This document shows positions 43,304 to 51,892 of a DNA stretch of 64,000 nt, piece by piece. The DNA comes from Micromonospora sp. CP22. GTDB taxonomy: Bacteria; Actinomycetota; Actinomycetes; Mycobacteriales; Micromonosporaceae. Numbering within the stretch: the first letter of the stretch is position 1; every line of letters starts with the position of its first letter. The notes under the pieces were generated by a model. The model did no database searches and was not told where the DNA came from. It saw only the letters and a list, made by a program, of their open reading frames with translations. The position numbers were made by a program, and so were the translations under genes. Location of the stretch: assembly GCF_009712475.1 (NCBI RefSeq), contig NZ_VCJO01000003.1, positions 248,001 to 312,000 of the forward strand, given 5' to 3'.

Positions 43304-44488
43304 TCAGCGCCGGCCGCCCAGCGCGCGGAAGTTCTGCGTGGTGAGCAGGGTCAGGTTGTTGCGCTGAAGGATCTCGTTGACCGGCTGGTAGAACGTGGTG
43401 CCACCACGGACGCAGTCCCCGGAACCACCGGAGGTCACGCCCTGCGCCTGGTTACCCGAGATCCACGAGCCGCCGGAGTCACCCGGCTCGGCGCAGACGT
43501 TCGTCCGCACCAGCCCACCGACCAGCCCCTGCGGGTAGCGGACGGTGACGTTGCGGGCCTGCACCGTGCCGCACCTGACTCCGGTGGTGGAACCGGAGCG
43601 GCAGATCGACGAACCGACCGGCACCTCCTGCGAACCGGCCACCCGGGCCACGCCACCCCGGAAGTCGGTCACCTCCGGCAGCACCCGGGTGTTGTTGTTG
43701 ACCTGCACGAAGGCCCAGTCGTCACCGGGGAACGACGACGCTCGGAACACGCCCTGCGGTGCCCGGTCGGCACCGGTGGTGCGGTCACCGACCCGACCAC
43801 AGTGGCCTGCGGTGACGAAGCCACCGACCACCGCGAAGCCGACCGAACACCGGCCGCTGCCGATGAAGTACGGCTCGCCGCCACGGACGTCGGCGAAGAG
43901 TCGCGGCCGTTCCTCGGTGGCCATCCGCACCGCCGATCGCGGCACACCGGCGCGGGAGACGAACCGCCAACCGGCTGCCTCCGCACCCGGCTCCGCGAGG
44001 ACCACGACGGTGTTCGACGCGACGTCGACGTACCAGCCGGACACCTGCTGGGCGCGGGCGGCGGTACGGTCCATCCGGCTCTTGAGGGTGTCCAGCTGGC
44101 CGACCCCACGCTCGACCACCTTCGGCACCGCCCCGGCGTCCCGCACCCGCTGCGCCTGAGCCGCGTTCGCCACCGCGACGTTGAGTTCGCTGCCGTCGGC
44201 GCTGAGCCAGCTGCCGCCGTAGGCCGCGCCGAGGTCCGCCCGGAGCCGGTCGACCACCCCGGAGGCCCAGCGTTCGGTCTTCAGCCGGGCGGCCACCTGC
44301 GAGTCGTCCAGTCGCAGGTCCCGCCGCATCGCCTCGACCACCTCCGGGTCGGCACCCTCCACTGCCCCGCTGGTCGGTGCGCCGACCGGCGTGCCACCGT
44401 CACCGGCGAACGACGGCAGGGCAACGGCCGCCGCCGCGCCCAGGGCCGCCACCACGACACCGATGGCTGTCAATCGTCTGCGGTCCAT
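43304..44488 (-). CDS. secreted S1 serine protease (streptogrisin/alpha-lytic type)
   Basis: 394 residues: a signal peptide (residues 1-30, RLTAIGVVVAALGAAAAVAL), a prodomain (about 45-190) that guides folding, and a chymotrypsin-like protease domain. The catalytic triad is visible: VTAGHCG (His), PGDDWAFVQV (Asp) and EPGDSGGSW (Ser). Paired cysteines sit around each, as in streptogrisins. ATG 44488 follows GGGAGGAG by about 9 nt. It is a secreted enzyme probably degrading extracellular protein. The protein is a full-length member with no missing catalytic residue. Confidence 0.93.
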   Translation of the reverse strand: MDRRRLTAIGVVVAALGAAAAVALPSFAGDGGTPVGAPTSGAVEGADPEVVEAMRRDLRLDDSQVAARLKTERWASGVVDRLRADLGAAYGGSWLSADGSELNVAVANAAQAQRVRDAGAVPKVVERGVGQLDTLKSRMDRTAARAQQVSGWYVDVASNTVVVLAEPGAEAAGWRFVSRAGVPRSAVRMATEERPRLFADVRGGEPYFIGSGRCSVGFAVVGGFVTAGHCGRVGDRTTGADRAPQGVFRASSFPGDDWAFVQVNNNTRVLPEVTDFRGGVARVAGSQEVPVGSSICRSGSTTGVRCGTVQARNVTVRYPQGLVGGLVRTNVCAEPGDSGGSWISGNQAQGVTSGGSGDCVRGGTTFYQPVNEILQRNNLTLLTTQNFRALGGRR

Positions 44489-44595
44489 CCGCCATGCTCC
44501 TCCCGGCGGGCGTGGGGTACGCCTGCCGGCCCGGAGTACGGGCACCAGGCCCGATCGGTTGAACGCGAAGCCGACTAATCGCTGGAATGCGGCCA

Positions 44596-44628
44596 ATGGG
44601 CCACCACCGGCCGATTGTGGTGGCCCAT
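44596..44628 (-). terminator. hairpin terminator downstream of rnj
   Basis: ATGGGCCACCAC (44596-44607) and GTGGTGGCCCAT (44617-44628) form a perfect 12-bp stem with a 9-nt loop, 27 nt past the rnj stop. No U-run, as is common in high-GC genomes. Confidence 0.75.
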
Positions 44629-44654
44629 CGGAATCAGTCCGGTACGCCCGGTGT

Positions 44655-46346
44655 TCAGACCTCGACGACGGTCGGCACGATCATCGGGCGACGACGGTAG
44701 GCGTCGTTGACCCAGCGGCCGACGGTGCGCCGGACGATCTGCTGAAGTTGGTGCGGGTCGGTGATCCCGTCCCCGGCAGCCCGGTTGAGTGCCTCGGTGA
44801 CCAGTGGGATCACCGCGTTGAAGGCACCCGGGTCCTCCGAGAAGCCCTTGGCCGACACGGTCGGGCCGGCGACCACCTTGCCGGTGACCGAGTCGACCAC
44901 GACGGTCGCGGCGATGAAACCGCCGTCGCCGAGGATGCGCCGCTCGGTGAGCAGCGACTCGCTGACGTCGCCGACGGCCAGACCGTCGACGTAGACGTAC
45001 CGGCTCTTGACGTGCCCCACCAGGCTGGCCCGACCCTCCACCAGGTCGACCACGTCGCCGTCCTCGCAGAGCACCACCCGGTCCGGCGCGACGCCGGACT
45101 CGATGCCCAGCCGGGCGTGGGCACGCAGGTGCCGCCACTCACCGTGCACCGGCATCAGGTTGCTGGGCCGGACCACGTTGAGCAGGTAGAGCAGTTCCCC
45201 GGCCGGGGCATGGCCGGAGACGTGCACCTTCGCCACGTCCTTGTGCACGACCACCGCACCGGCCCGGGCCAGCCGGTTGATCACCCGGTAGACGGAGGTC
45301 TCGTTCCCCGGCACCAGCGACGAGGCGAGCACCACGGTGTCGCCGGGTGCGATGGTGATGTGCCGGTGGTCGCCGCTGGCCATCCGGCCCAACGCGCTCA
45401 TCGGCTCGCCCTGCGACCCGGTGGACATCAGCACGATCTGCTCGGGCGGCATCGAGGTCGCCTCGTCCAACCCGACCACCAGGCCGGGAGGGATGTTCAA
45501 CAGGCCCAGATCCCGGGCGATGCCCATGTTGCGGACCATCGACCGACCGATCAGGGCGACCTTGCGACCGTGTTCCACGGCCGAGTCGAAGACCTGCTGG
45601 ACCCGGTGCACGTGAGAGGCGAAGGAAGCGACGATGATCCGGCCCCGGGCCTTGGTGAAGATGGCGTCGAGGACCGGGCCGATCTCCCGCTCTGGCGTGA
45701 CGAAGCCCGGGATCTCCGCGTTGGTGGAGTCCGACAGCAGCAGGTCCACGCCCTCGGCGCCGAGCCGGGCGAAGCCGGCCAGGTCGGTGATGCGGCCGTC
45801 CAGCGGCAACTGGTCCATCTTGAAGTCGCCGGTGTGCAGCACCAGCCCGGCCGGGGTCCGGATGGCCACCGCGAGCGCGTCGGGGATCGAGTGGTTCACG
45901 GCGAAGAACTCGCACTCGAACGGGCCGAGCCGCTCCCGGCCGCCCTCCCGCACGGTCAGGGTGTACGGCTGGATGCGCCGCTCGGCCAGCTTCGCCTCCA
46001 CCAGCGCCAGGGTGAACTGCGAGCCGACCAGCGGGATGTCGGGCTTGTGCGCGAGCAGGTAGGGCACCGCACCGATGTGGTCCTCATGGCCGTGGGTCAG
46101 CACGATCGCCTGGATGTCGTCGAGCCGGTCGAGGATCGGGGCGAAGTCCGGCAGGATCAGGTCGACACCGGGCTGCTCGACGTCCGGGAAGAGCACCCCG
46201 CAGTCGACGACCAGCAGCTTGCCGTCGTACTCGAAGACGGTCATGTTCCGGCCGATGGCGCCGAGCCCGCCGAGCGGTATGATCCGCAGTCCGCCCTCCG
46301 GCAGCGGCGGGGGAAGTTGGGCCTCCTCGTTGCGCGCCTCGGTCAC
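44655..46346 (-). CDS. rnj: ribonuclease J
   Basis: 563 residues with a metallo-beta-lactamase/beta-CASP fold. The metal-binding motif HGHEDHIG is near residue 85, followed by HTGDFKMD, SDSTNAE and the beta-CASP segment IVASFASHVHRVQQ. RNase J combines 5'-3' exonuclease and endonuclease activity in mRNA decay and rRNA maturation. GTG 46346 (VTEARNEEAQ) has GAGGTGA upstream. It lies 52 nt after dapA in the same orientation, a pairing conserved throughout actinobacteria. Length is standard. Confidence 0.96.
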   Translation of the reverse strand: MTEARNEEAQLPPPLPEGGLRIIPLGGLGAIGRNMTVFEYDGKLLVVDCGVLFPDVEQPGVDLILPDFAPILDRLDDIQAIVLTHGHEDHIGAVPYLLAHKPDIPLVGSQFTLALVEAKLAERRIQPYTLTVREGGRERLGPFECEFFAVNHSIPDALAVAIRTPAGLVLHTGDFKMDQLPLDGRITDLAGFARLGAEGVDLLLSDSTNAEIPGFVTPEREIGPVLDAIFTKARGRIIVASFASHVHRVQQVFDSAVEHGRKVALIGRSMVRNMGIARDLGLLNIPPGLVVGLDEATSMPPEQIVLMSTGSQGEPMSALGRMASGDHRHITIAPGDTVVLASSLVPGNETSVYRVINRLARAGAVVVHKDVAKVHVSGHAPAGELLYLLNVVRPSNLMPVHGEWRHLRAHARLGIESGVAPDRVVLCEDGDVVDLVEGRASLVGHVKSRYVYVDGLAVGDVSESLLTERRILGDGGFIAATVVVDSVTGKVVAGPTVSAKGFSEDPGAFNAVIPLVTEALNRAAGDGITDPHQLQQIVRRTVGRWVNDAYRRRPMIVPTVVEV

Positions 46347-46398
46347 GCGTTCACCTCATTCTGTGACGCCGTCACCCGGCGTCCGTCGTGTCGTTTGA

Positions 46399-47325
46399 TC
46401 ATTCGGGGAGCGGCAGGCCCGCCGCAGCGCAGTCGGCGCGCAGTTGGGCGATCTCCCCGTCGGTGGCGTTCACCAACGGCGGCCGGACCGGCCCGGCCGG
46501 CAGGCCCTGCGCCGTCAGGCCGGCCTTGACCAGGATCACGCCCTGGGTACGGAAGATCCCCGTGAACAGCGGCAGCAGGCGGCGGTGCAACGCCAGCGCG
46601 GTCGCCGTGTCCCCCGTGTCGTACGCCTCGATCATCCGCTTGGTCTCGGCGCCGGTGAAGTGCGTGGAGGTACCCACCACGCCGACACAGCCGACGGCCA
46701 GGGCGGGCAGGGTGAGGGAGTCCTCGCCGCTGTAGTACGCCAGCTCTGCCCGGCTGGTCACCCAACTCGTCGCGGTCAGGTCGCTCTTGGCGTCCTTCAC
46801 CGCGACGATGCGGCCGTGTTCGGCGAGCTGGACCAGGGTCTCCGTCTCGATCGCCACACCGGTGCGGTGCGGGATGTCGTAGAGCATCACCGGCAGCCCG
46901 GTGGCGTCGGCCACCGCGGTGAAGTGGTGAAGCAGACCGGCCTGCGGCGGCTTGTTGTAGTACGGCGTGACCACCAGCAACCCGTGCGCACCGGCCTTCT
47001 CCGCCGAGGACGCCAGCTCGATGGTGTGCCGGGTGTCGTTGGTGCCGACCCCGGCCACCACCCGGGCCCGGTCACCGACGGTCTCCACCACGACCCGGAT
47101 CAGGCTCTCCTTCTCCGCGTCGGTGGTGGTCGGCGACTCGCCGGTGGTGCCGTTGACCACCAGCGCGTCGTTGCCCTGCTCGGTGACCAGATAGTCCGCG
47201 AGCCGTGCCGCGCCGTCGAGGTCGAGCGCCCCGTCCGCGGTGAACGGGGTCACCATGGCCGTGAGCACCCGGCCGAACGGACGGGAGACAGTCCGGACCG
47301 GAGCGTCAAGGTGGTCGTGCGTCAT
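46399..47325 (-). CDS. dapA: 4-hydroxy-tetrahydrodipicolinate synthase
   Basis: 308 residues. It condenses pyruvate and aspartate semialdehyde in the first dedicated step of lysine and diaminopimelate synthesis. Motifs are VNGTTGESPTTTDAEK, VVTPYYNKPPQAGL (catalytic Tyr), YDIPHRTG and IVAVKDAKSD, whose Lys forms the Schiff base with pyruvate. ATG 47325 lies 6 nt after a TAGGTT element without a Shine-Dalgarno, suggesting a leaderless message. It is followed by rnj. dapB, the next enzyme, lies 6 kb away with a matching promoter. Confidence 0.96.
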   Translation of the reverse strand: MTHDHLDAPVRTVSRPFGRVLTAMVTPFTADGALDLDGAARLADYLVTEQGNDALVVNGTTGESPTTTDAEKESLIRVVVETVGDRARVVAGVGTNDTRHTIELASSAEKAGAHGLLVVTPYYNKPPQAGLLHHFTAVADATGLPVMLYDIPHRTGVAIETETLVQLAEHGRIVAVKDAKSDLTATSWVTSRAELAYYSGEDSLTLPALAVGCVGVVGTSTHFTGAETKRMIEAYDTGDTATALALHRRLLPLFTGIFRTQGVILVKAGLTAQGLPAGPVRPPLVNATDGEIAQLRADCAAAGLPLPE

Positions 47326-47331
47326 GGTGAC

Positions 47332-47337
47332 AACCTA
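47332..47337 (-). promoter_or_regulatory. -10 element of dapA
   Basis: TAGGTT within GATAGGTTGT on the minus strand, 6 nt before the dapA ATG. The same ten bases precede dapB. Confidence 0.5.
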
Positions 47338-47380
47338 TCGGACGGCCGGCAGCCGGCCACCGGGGAAGGGCGCACCGTCC

Positions 47381-47404
47381 CCGGGCGTGCGGCCTGACGC
47401 CCGG
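47381..47404 (-). terminator. hairpin terminator of thyX
   Basis: CCGGGCGT and ACGCCCGG form an 8-bp perfect stem with an 8-nt loop immediately after the thyX stop codon. It separates thyX from the dapA promoter. Confidence 0.6.
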
Positions 47405-48157
47405 TCAGGACGTCTGGGCGTGCGGGCTCTGGGCCACCTCCGTGCCGTCGGGCAGCGTCGAGATGGTGAAGTCGGCGAAGACGTTCGGCGCGACCCGCTG
47501 CAACTGTCGGAGGCACTCCACCGCCAGCTCGCGGATCTCCACGTCGGCGTGCTCGGTGGCACGCATCCCGATGAAGTGCCGCCAGGCCCGGTAGTTGCCG
47601 GTCACCACGATGCGGGTCTCGGTGGCGTTCGGCAGCACCGCACGGGCCGCCTGGCGGGCCTGCTTGCGCCGCAGGGTCGGGTTGGGCACGTCGGCGAAAC
47701 GACGCTCCAGCCCCTCCAGCAGCTCGTTGTAGGCGCGTACGCTCGCCTCGGCCGCCTCGACGAACCGCTTGTGCAGCTCCGGATCCTCGGCGATCACCGT
47801 CGGCTCCACCATCGCGGCGTCCCGCTCCGGCACGTACCGCTGGGAGAGCTGGGAGTACGAGAAGTGCCGGTGCCGGATCAGCTCATGGGTGAACGAGCGG
47901 GACACCCCGGTGAAGTAGAAGCTGACCGAGCCGTGCTCCAGCACCGAGAGGTGGCCGACCTCCAGGATGTGCGCCAGGTATCCGGCGTTGGTGGCCGTAG
48001 CCGGATTCGGCTTGCGCCAACTCTGGTAGCAGGCCCGCCCGGCGAACTCCGCGAGCGCCTGTCCACCGTCGGCATCGGTCGACCACGGGACATCCTCCGG
48101 CGGATCGAAATGTGTCCACGCGATCAGCTTGACCTGGGGCTGCACCATCTCCGGCAT
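47405..48157 (-). CDS. thyX: FAD-dependent thymidylate synthase ThyX
   Basis: 250 residues. The ThyX signature [14 protein letters not shown] is present, with [16 protein letters not shown] upstream and [16 protein letters not shown] downstream. The enzyme methylates dUMP using methylene-tetrahydrofolate, FAD and NADPH, independent of ThyA. ATG 48157 lies 6 nt after TAGAGT with no Shine-Dalgarno, another leaderless-type start. Position beside dapA is conserved in actinobacteria. Confidence 0.96.
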   Translation of the reverse strand: MPEMVQPQVKLIAWTHFDPPEDVPWSTDADGGQALAEFAGRACYQSWRKPNPATATNAGYLAHILEVGHLSVLEHGSVSFYFTGVSRSFTHELIRHRHFSYSQLSQRYVPERDAAMVEPTVIAEDPELHKRFVEAAEASVRAYNELLEGLERRFADVPNPTLRRKQARQAARAVLPNATETRIVVTGNYRAWRHFIGMRATEHADVEIRELAVECLRQLQRVAPNVFADFTISTLPDGTEVAQSPHAQTS

Positions 48158-48163
48158 GCCGCG

Positions 48164-48169
48164 ACTCTA
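48164..48169 (-). promoter_or_regulatory. -10 element of thyX
   Basis: TAGAGT on the minus strand, 6 nt upstream of the thyX ATG, with no ribosome-binding site between. Confidence 0.45.
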
Positions 48170-48219
48170 ACGGTCACGTCCGGGCCGACCCAATTCCGGC
48201 TCGCCTGTCCCGGCTCTCG

Positions 48220-48813
48220 CTAGACGTAGAGGGCGGTGAACGGCGGCCAGGGCAGGTTGCGGATCACCGAGAAGGCGAACCAGGCGGCGAGGAACCCGCC
48301 GAGCAGTCTCGGGCCGACCCGCAGCTCGGGCAGTCGCCAACCGAAGGCCCGCCCGCCGGCCCAGGCGATGAAGAAGTACGCCAGGAAGGGCAACGCGAAG
48401 ACGAAGAGGAAGTGGTGCCGGGCCGCAGCCGGGAGATCGGCGTGCAGCACGTACCAGAGGGCGCGGGTGCCGCCGCAACCCGGGCAGTCCAACCCGGTGG
48501 TCATCTTGAGCAGGCAGCTCGGCAGGGCGTCGGGCGCCGAGCGGGTGGGGTCACTGAGCAGCGTGTAACCGATGCCGGCGGCGACACAGCCGACTGCGGC
48601 CAACGGCACCGCCCAGCGTGGCGTGCGGGCGTGGAGCCGCTGCACGAACCGGGTGAACCGGTCGGACTCGACCGGGTAACCGGCGGGATATCCGCCCGGC
48701 CAGTCCTGAGGTGCGCCCGCCGCCGGTCCGCCGGAGGGCTGGCCGGTGTGCGGGTCAGCGGACGGGTGCGGCTGAGCCGCGTCCGATCGGTCAACGCTCG
48801 TCACGAACCTCAC
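48220..48813 (-). CDS. DUF2752 membrane protein
   Basis: 197 residues. A polar Pro/Gly-rich N terminus of about 65 residues precedes three or four hydrophobic segments. The DUF2752 hallmark is present: DCPGCGGTRALWYVLHADL, a CxxCGGTR motif at the membrane edge. The family is widespread and functionally uncharacterised; the cysteine pair suggests metal or redox chemistry. GTG 48813 overlaps the stop of the AlkX gene (GTGA), so the two are translated together. Confidence 0.88.
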   Translation of the reverse strand: MRFVTSVDRSDAAQPHPSADPHTGQPSGGPAAGAPQDWPGGYPAGYPVESDRFTRFVQRLHARTPRWAVPLAAVGCVAAGIGYTLLSDPTRSAPDALPSCLLKMTTGLDCPGCGGTRALWYVLHADLPAAARHHFLFVFALPFLAYFFIAWAGGRAFGWRLPELRVGPRLLGGFLAAWFAFSVIRNLPWPPFTALYV

Positions 48814-50039
48814 CGTACACCGGCGACGCCCACCAACGCGGCGGCCAGCGGAGCCGCCAGGTCACCGGCGGCCGGTGGTGCCACCGAGTCCAGGCCGAGC
48901 CAGTCGGCGAGGCGGTACAGCTCCTCGGCCAGGGCGACCGCAGTCTCCCCCGGATCCGCGCCGGGCTCGACCCAGGCGGCCGGGACCAGCAGCGCCCCCG
49001 CCTTGCGGTCCGCCTTGAGGTCGACCCGTGCGGTGAAGCGTTCGCCCTGACGGAACGGCAGCACGTAGTAGCCGTGCACGCGACGCGCTGCGGGCACGTA
49101 GATCTCGATGCGGTAGCTGAAGTCGAACAGCCGCTCGGTACGGGCACGTTCCCAGACCAGTGGGTCGAAGGGGCTCACCAGGCCGTTGCCGCGCACCCAG
49201 CGGGGAAGTCGGGCCTCGGCGTGCAACCAGGCCGGCTGCCGCCAGCCCGGCACGGTGACCGGCCGCAACTGCTCCGCCTCGACCAGCTCGGCGATGGCCT
49301 GCCGAGCGCCGGCCACCGGCAGCCGGAAATAGTCTCGCAGCTCCGGCTCGGCGGCCACCCCGAGGGACCGGGCCGCGATGCCCACCAGGGTGCGGTACGC
49401 CTCCGCGTCGGTCGGTGTCGGCGCGTTCAACACCGCTGGCGGCAGCACCCGCTCCGGCAGGTCGTAGCGACGGGCGAAGGAACCGGTGCGTTCCGCCGCG
49501 CACACCTCGCCAGCCCAGAAGAGATACTCCAGGGCCTGCTTCACCGTCGACCAGTTCCACCCCCAGTTGCCGGTCTGGCGGGGCCCGTCGTGCTCGATCT
49601 CCGCTGCCGTCAGCGGCCCCCGGGCGGCCACCTCGTCGCGTACCCACGAGACCAGCGCGGGCTGCTCGGCGACGATGCGCCGCATCCCGCCCCAGGCGTC
49701 GGTGCGGGCCCGAGCCATCCGCCACCGCAGCGCCGGATGCAGGGTGACCGGCACCAACGACGCCTCGTGGCCCCAGTATTCGAACAGGTCACGCGGGCGG
49801 CGGTAGGCGGCGGAGTCGAGCAGGGCGGTCGGGTATGGCCCGAGCCGGCTGTAGAGCGGCAGGTAGTGCGCCCGTTGCAGCACGTTCACCGAATCCATCT
49901 GGATCAACCCGACCCGGTCGAGCACCCGACGCAGGTGCCGACGGGTGGGCACCGCCGTGGGTGCCGGGTCGGTGAAGCCCTGGGCAGCCAACGCGACGCG
50001 GCGGGCCTGGGCGAGCGAGAGCGATTCCGGTGCGACCAT
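48810..50039 (-). CDS. AlkX/YcaQ-type crosslink DNA glycosylase
   Basis: 409 residues of the HTH_42 (AlkZ/YcaQ) superfamily with three tandem winged helices. The catalytic Gln-x-Asp motif is visible as QMDSVNVLQRAHYLPLYSR (QMD). QxD marks the AlkX/YcaQ branch, which unhooks interstrand crosslinks and removes bulky alkylated bases; the antibiotic-resistance branch AlkZ has QxQ. ATG 50039 lies 7 nt after TAGCCT with no Shine-Dalgarno. The stop overlaps the DUF2752 start. It is divergent from a GNAT gene. Confidence 0.9.
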   Translation of the reverse strand: MVAPESLSLAQARRVALAAQGFTDPAPTAVPTRRHLRRVLDRVGLIQMDSVNVLQRAHYLPLYSRLGPYPTALLDSAAYRRPRDLFEYWGHEASLVPVTLHPALRWRMARARTDAWGGMRRIVAEQPALVSWVRDEVAARGPLTAAEIEHDGPRQTGNWGWNWSTVKQALEYLFWAGEVCAAERTGSFARRYDLPERVLPPAVLNAPTPTDAEAYRTLVGIAARSLGVAAEPELRDYFRLPVAGARQAIAELVEAEQLRPVTVPGWRQPAWLHAEARLPRWVRGNGLVSPFDPLVWERARTERLFDFSYRIEIYVPAARRVHGYYVLPFRQGERFTARVDLKADRKAGALLVPAAWVEPGADPGETAVALAEELYRLADWLGLDSVAPPAAGDLAAPLAAALVGVAGVR

Positions 50040-50046
50040 CGCGGGC

Positions 50047-50052
50047 AGGCTA
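50047..50052 (-). promoter_or_regulatory. -10 element of the AlkX gene
   Basis: TAGCCT on the minus strand, 7 nt before ATG 50039, no Shine-Dalgarno; leaderless-type layout. Confidence 0.4.
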
Positions 50053-50104
50053 CGACAGGCGTACGACATCGGTGCGGCCGCTGGACCTGCCACCCCCGGC
50101 CGCC

Positions 50105-50110
50105 TACAAC
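50105..50110 (+). promoter_or_regulatory. -10 element of the GNAT gene
   Basis: TACAAC, 7 nt before ATG 50118, with no ribosome-binding site. It fits the leaderless pattern seen elsewhere in the window. Confidence 0.45.
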
Positions 50111-50117
50111 TACTTCC

Positions 50118-50672
50118 ATGCCCAGCATCCGCCGCGAGGAGCCCGACGACGCCGAGGCGGTCGCCCGGGTGCACGTGCGCGGCTGGCAGGCCGGCTACGC
50201 CGGAATCATGCCGGACGAGGTGCTCGCCCGGCTCAACCCGGTGGCCTGGGCGCAGCGCCGCCGAGCCCTCGGCACCGCCGACCCGGACCACCCGTTCACC
50301 ACGCTGCTCGCCGAGGAGGACGGCACCACCGTCGGGTTCACCACCTTCGGTCCGTACCGCAACAACCAGGACCGGGGCGACCTCGACCCGGCCCACGGCG
50401 AGGTGGTCAGCCTCTACGTCACGCCCGCCCACTGGGGTGACGGCACCGCTCGGGCCCTGTTCGCGGCGGCTCGGGCGGGCCTGCGGCAACTGGGCTGGAC
50501 GACGTACCGCCTCTGGGTGCTCGCCGACAACGACCGGGCCCGCCGGTTCTACGAGCGGGCCGGGTTGTCACCGGACGGTGAACGGTCGATCTACCAGGTC
50601 CCCCTGTCCGGTGGCCGACCGGCGATCGACCTGGTCGAGCTGCGGTACAGCGGCCGACTCGACGGCGACTGA
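50118..50672 (+). CDS. GNAT-family N-acetyltransferase
   Basis: 184 residues with the acetyl-CoA-binding core: EVVSLYVTPAHWGDGTARAL (motif A) and LWVLADNDRARRFYERAGL (motif B). It acetylates an unknown amine. ATG 50118 (MPSIRREEPDDAEAV) follows TACAAC by 7 nt. Its last 105 bases overlap, antisense, the end of the GT87 gene. The long frame upstream of this start is antisense to the AlkX gene and rejected. Confidence 0.9.
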   Translation: MPSIRREEPDDAEAVARVHVRGWQAGYAGIMPDEVLARLNPVAWAQRRRALGTADPDHPFTTLLAEEDGTTVGFTTFGPYRNNQDRGDLDPAHGEVVSLYVTPAHWGDGTARALFAAARAGLRQLGWTTYRLWVLADNDRARRFYERAGLSPDGERSIYQVPLSGGRPAIDLVELRYSGRLDGD

Positions 50673-51857
50673 GTCCACCGGCGACCCGGGTACGACCGGC
50701 CGCCCCACCGGCAGGAACGCCAGCAGCGCCAGGCTGATCCAGACGTAGGTGTTGCTGAACAGGAACCCGTCGAGGCCGGTGAAGTCCTTCTCCCACGCCC
50801 AGACGATCCGGCTGATCAGGAACGCGTACCCGATGGCGGCGCACGCCAGCAGCACCCGACGTCGGCGACCGCCCGGCGGCGCGGCCATGCCCCGGTCCAC
50901 CAGCAGCAGCAGGCCCGGCAGCAGCCACACCAGGTGATGCACCCAGGTGACCGGGCTGACCAGGCACATCACCGCGCCGGTCAGGGCCAGTCCGGTGGCC
51001 TCGTCGCCGACGGACGCCGCAGCCCGGGACCGCCAGGCCCAGAGCACCAGCGTCCCGGCGACCAGCACCAGCCAGGCCAGCGTGCTGGGGCTCTGCGGGT
51101 CGAGCCGGGCCACCACGCCACGCAGCGACTGGTTGGAGACGAAGGCCAGCTCACCGACCCGGCCGGTGTTCCACAACGCGCTGGTCCAGAACTCCCGGGA
51201 GGCGTCCGGGAAGAGCGCGGCGGCGAGCACGGTCGCGGCGGTCGCCGCCCCGGACGCGGTCACCGCCGCACGCCAGCGTCGCGTCACCAGCAGGTAGACG
51301 ATGAAGATGCCCGGAGTGAGCTTGATCGCGGTGGCCAGACCGATGCCGACCCCGGCCCACCTGCTGCCCCTCGGCAGCAACCGGAGCAGGTCCACCGCGA
51401 CCAGGAAGAGCAGCAGCGTGTTGACCTGGCCGAAGTTGATGGTCTCGCGCATCGGCTCGAAGGCGGCGACCAGGCACATCGCCACGGCGAAGGCGAACCA
51501 GCGGGTCCAGCCGACCCGCCGGGACACCGGATCCAGCAGCCACCAGATCAGCACCGCGCTGGTCACCACACCGGCGGCGACGCTCACCACGATCGCCGCG
51601 TGCCAGGACAGGTACGCCATCGGCAGCATCACCAACGCGGCGAACGGCGGATACGTGAAGCCGTACTGGGTGCCGGGCTTGAGGTAGTCGTAGATCTCCC
51701 CGCCGTCGTGCACCCACCAGACCAGGGCACCCCGGTAGACGTGCAGGTCGAAGAAGCCGTGCCGGACGGCCGCCACGGCCAGGAAACCGGCCACCGCGAC
51801 GGCGAGGACGATCACCACGGCGGCCTGCCCGACCGTTCGCCTGGCACCCTGCGCCAC
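50568..51857 (-). CDS. GT87-family (DUF2029) polyprenol-mannose mannosyltransferase-like protein
   Basis: 429 residues with about ten hydrophobic segments. The GT-C fold's first-loop Asp lies in FFDLHVYRGALVWW, and FTYPPFAALVMLPM and EPMRETINFGQVNTLLLFLV are typical of GT87 enzymes such as PimE. They use polyprenyl-phosphate mannose on the outer membrane face to build lipoglycans. GTG 51857 has GGGAGG 6 nt upstream. The last 35 codons (LDQVDRRSATGQGDL) overlap the end of the GNAT gene antisense and are probably a non-conserved tail. Confidence 0.88.
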   Translation of the reverse strand: MAQGARRTVGQAAVVIVLAVAVAGFLAVAAVRHGFFDLHVYRGALVWWVHDGGEIYDYLKPGTQYGFTYPPFAALVMLPMAYLSWHAAIVVSVAAGVVTSAVLIWWLLDPVSRRVGWTRWFAFAVAMCLVAAFEPMRETINFGQVNTLLLFLVAVDLLRLLPRGSRWAGVGIGLATAIKLTPGIFIVYLLVTRRWRAAVTASGAATAATVLAAALFPDASREFWTSALWNTGRVGELAFVSNQSLRGVVARLDPQSPSTLAWLVLVAGTLVLWAWRSRAAASVGDEATGLALTGAVMCLVSPVTWVHHLVWLLPGLLLLVDRGMAAPPGGRRRRVLLACAAIGYAFLISRIVWAWEKDFTGLDGFLFSNTYVWISLALLAFLPVGRPVVPGSPVDSVAVESAAVPQLDQVDRRSATGQGDLVDRPFTVR

Positions 51858-51892
51858 CGTCGCCTCCCTCGCCCTGCGTAGGCTGTCGTGCC

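Noticed and set aside
43304..46529. Plus-strand frames opposite the S1 protease and rnj
   Set aside because: Both minus-strand proteins have complete catalytic motifs; the opposite frames are compositional shadows.
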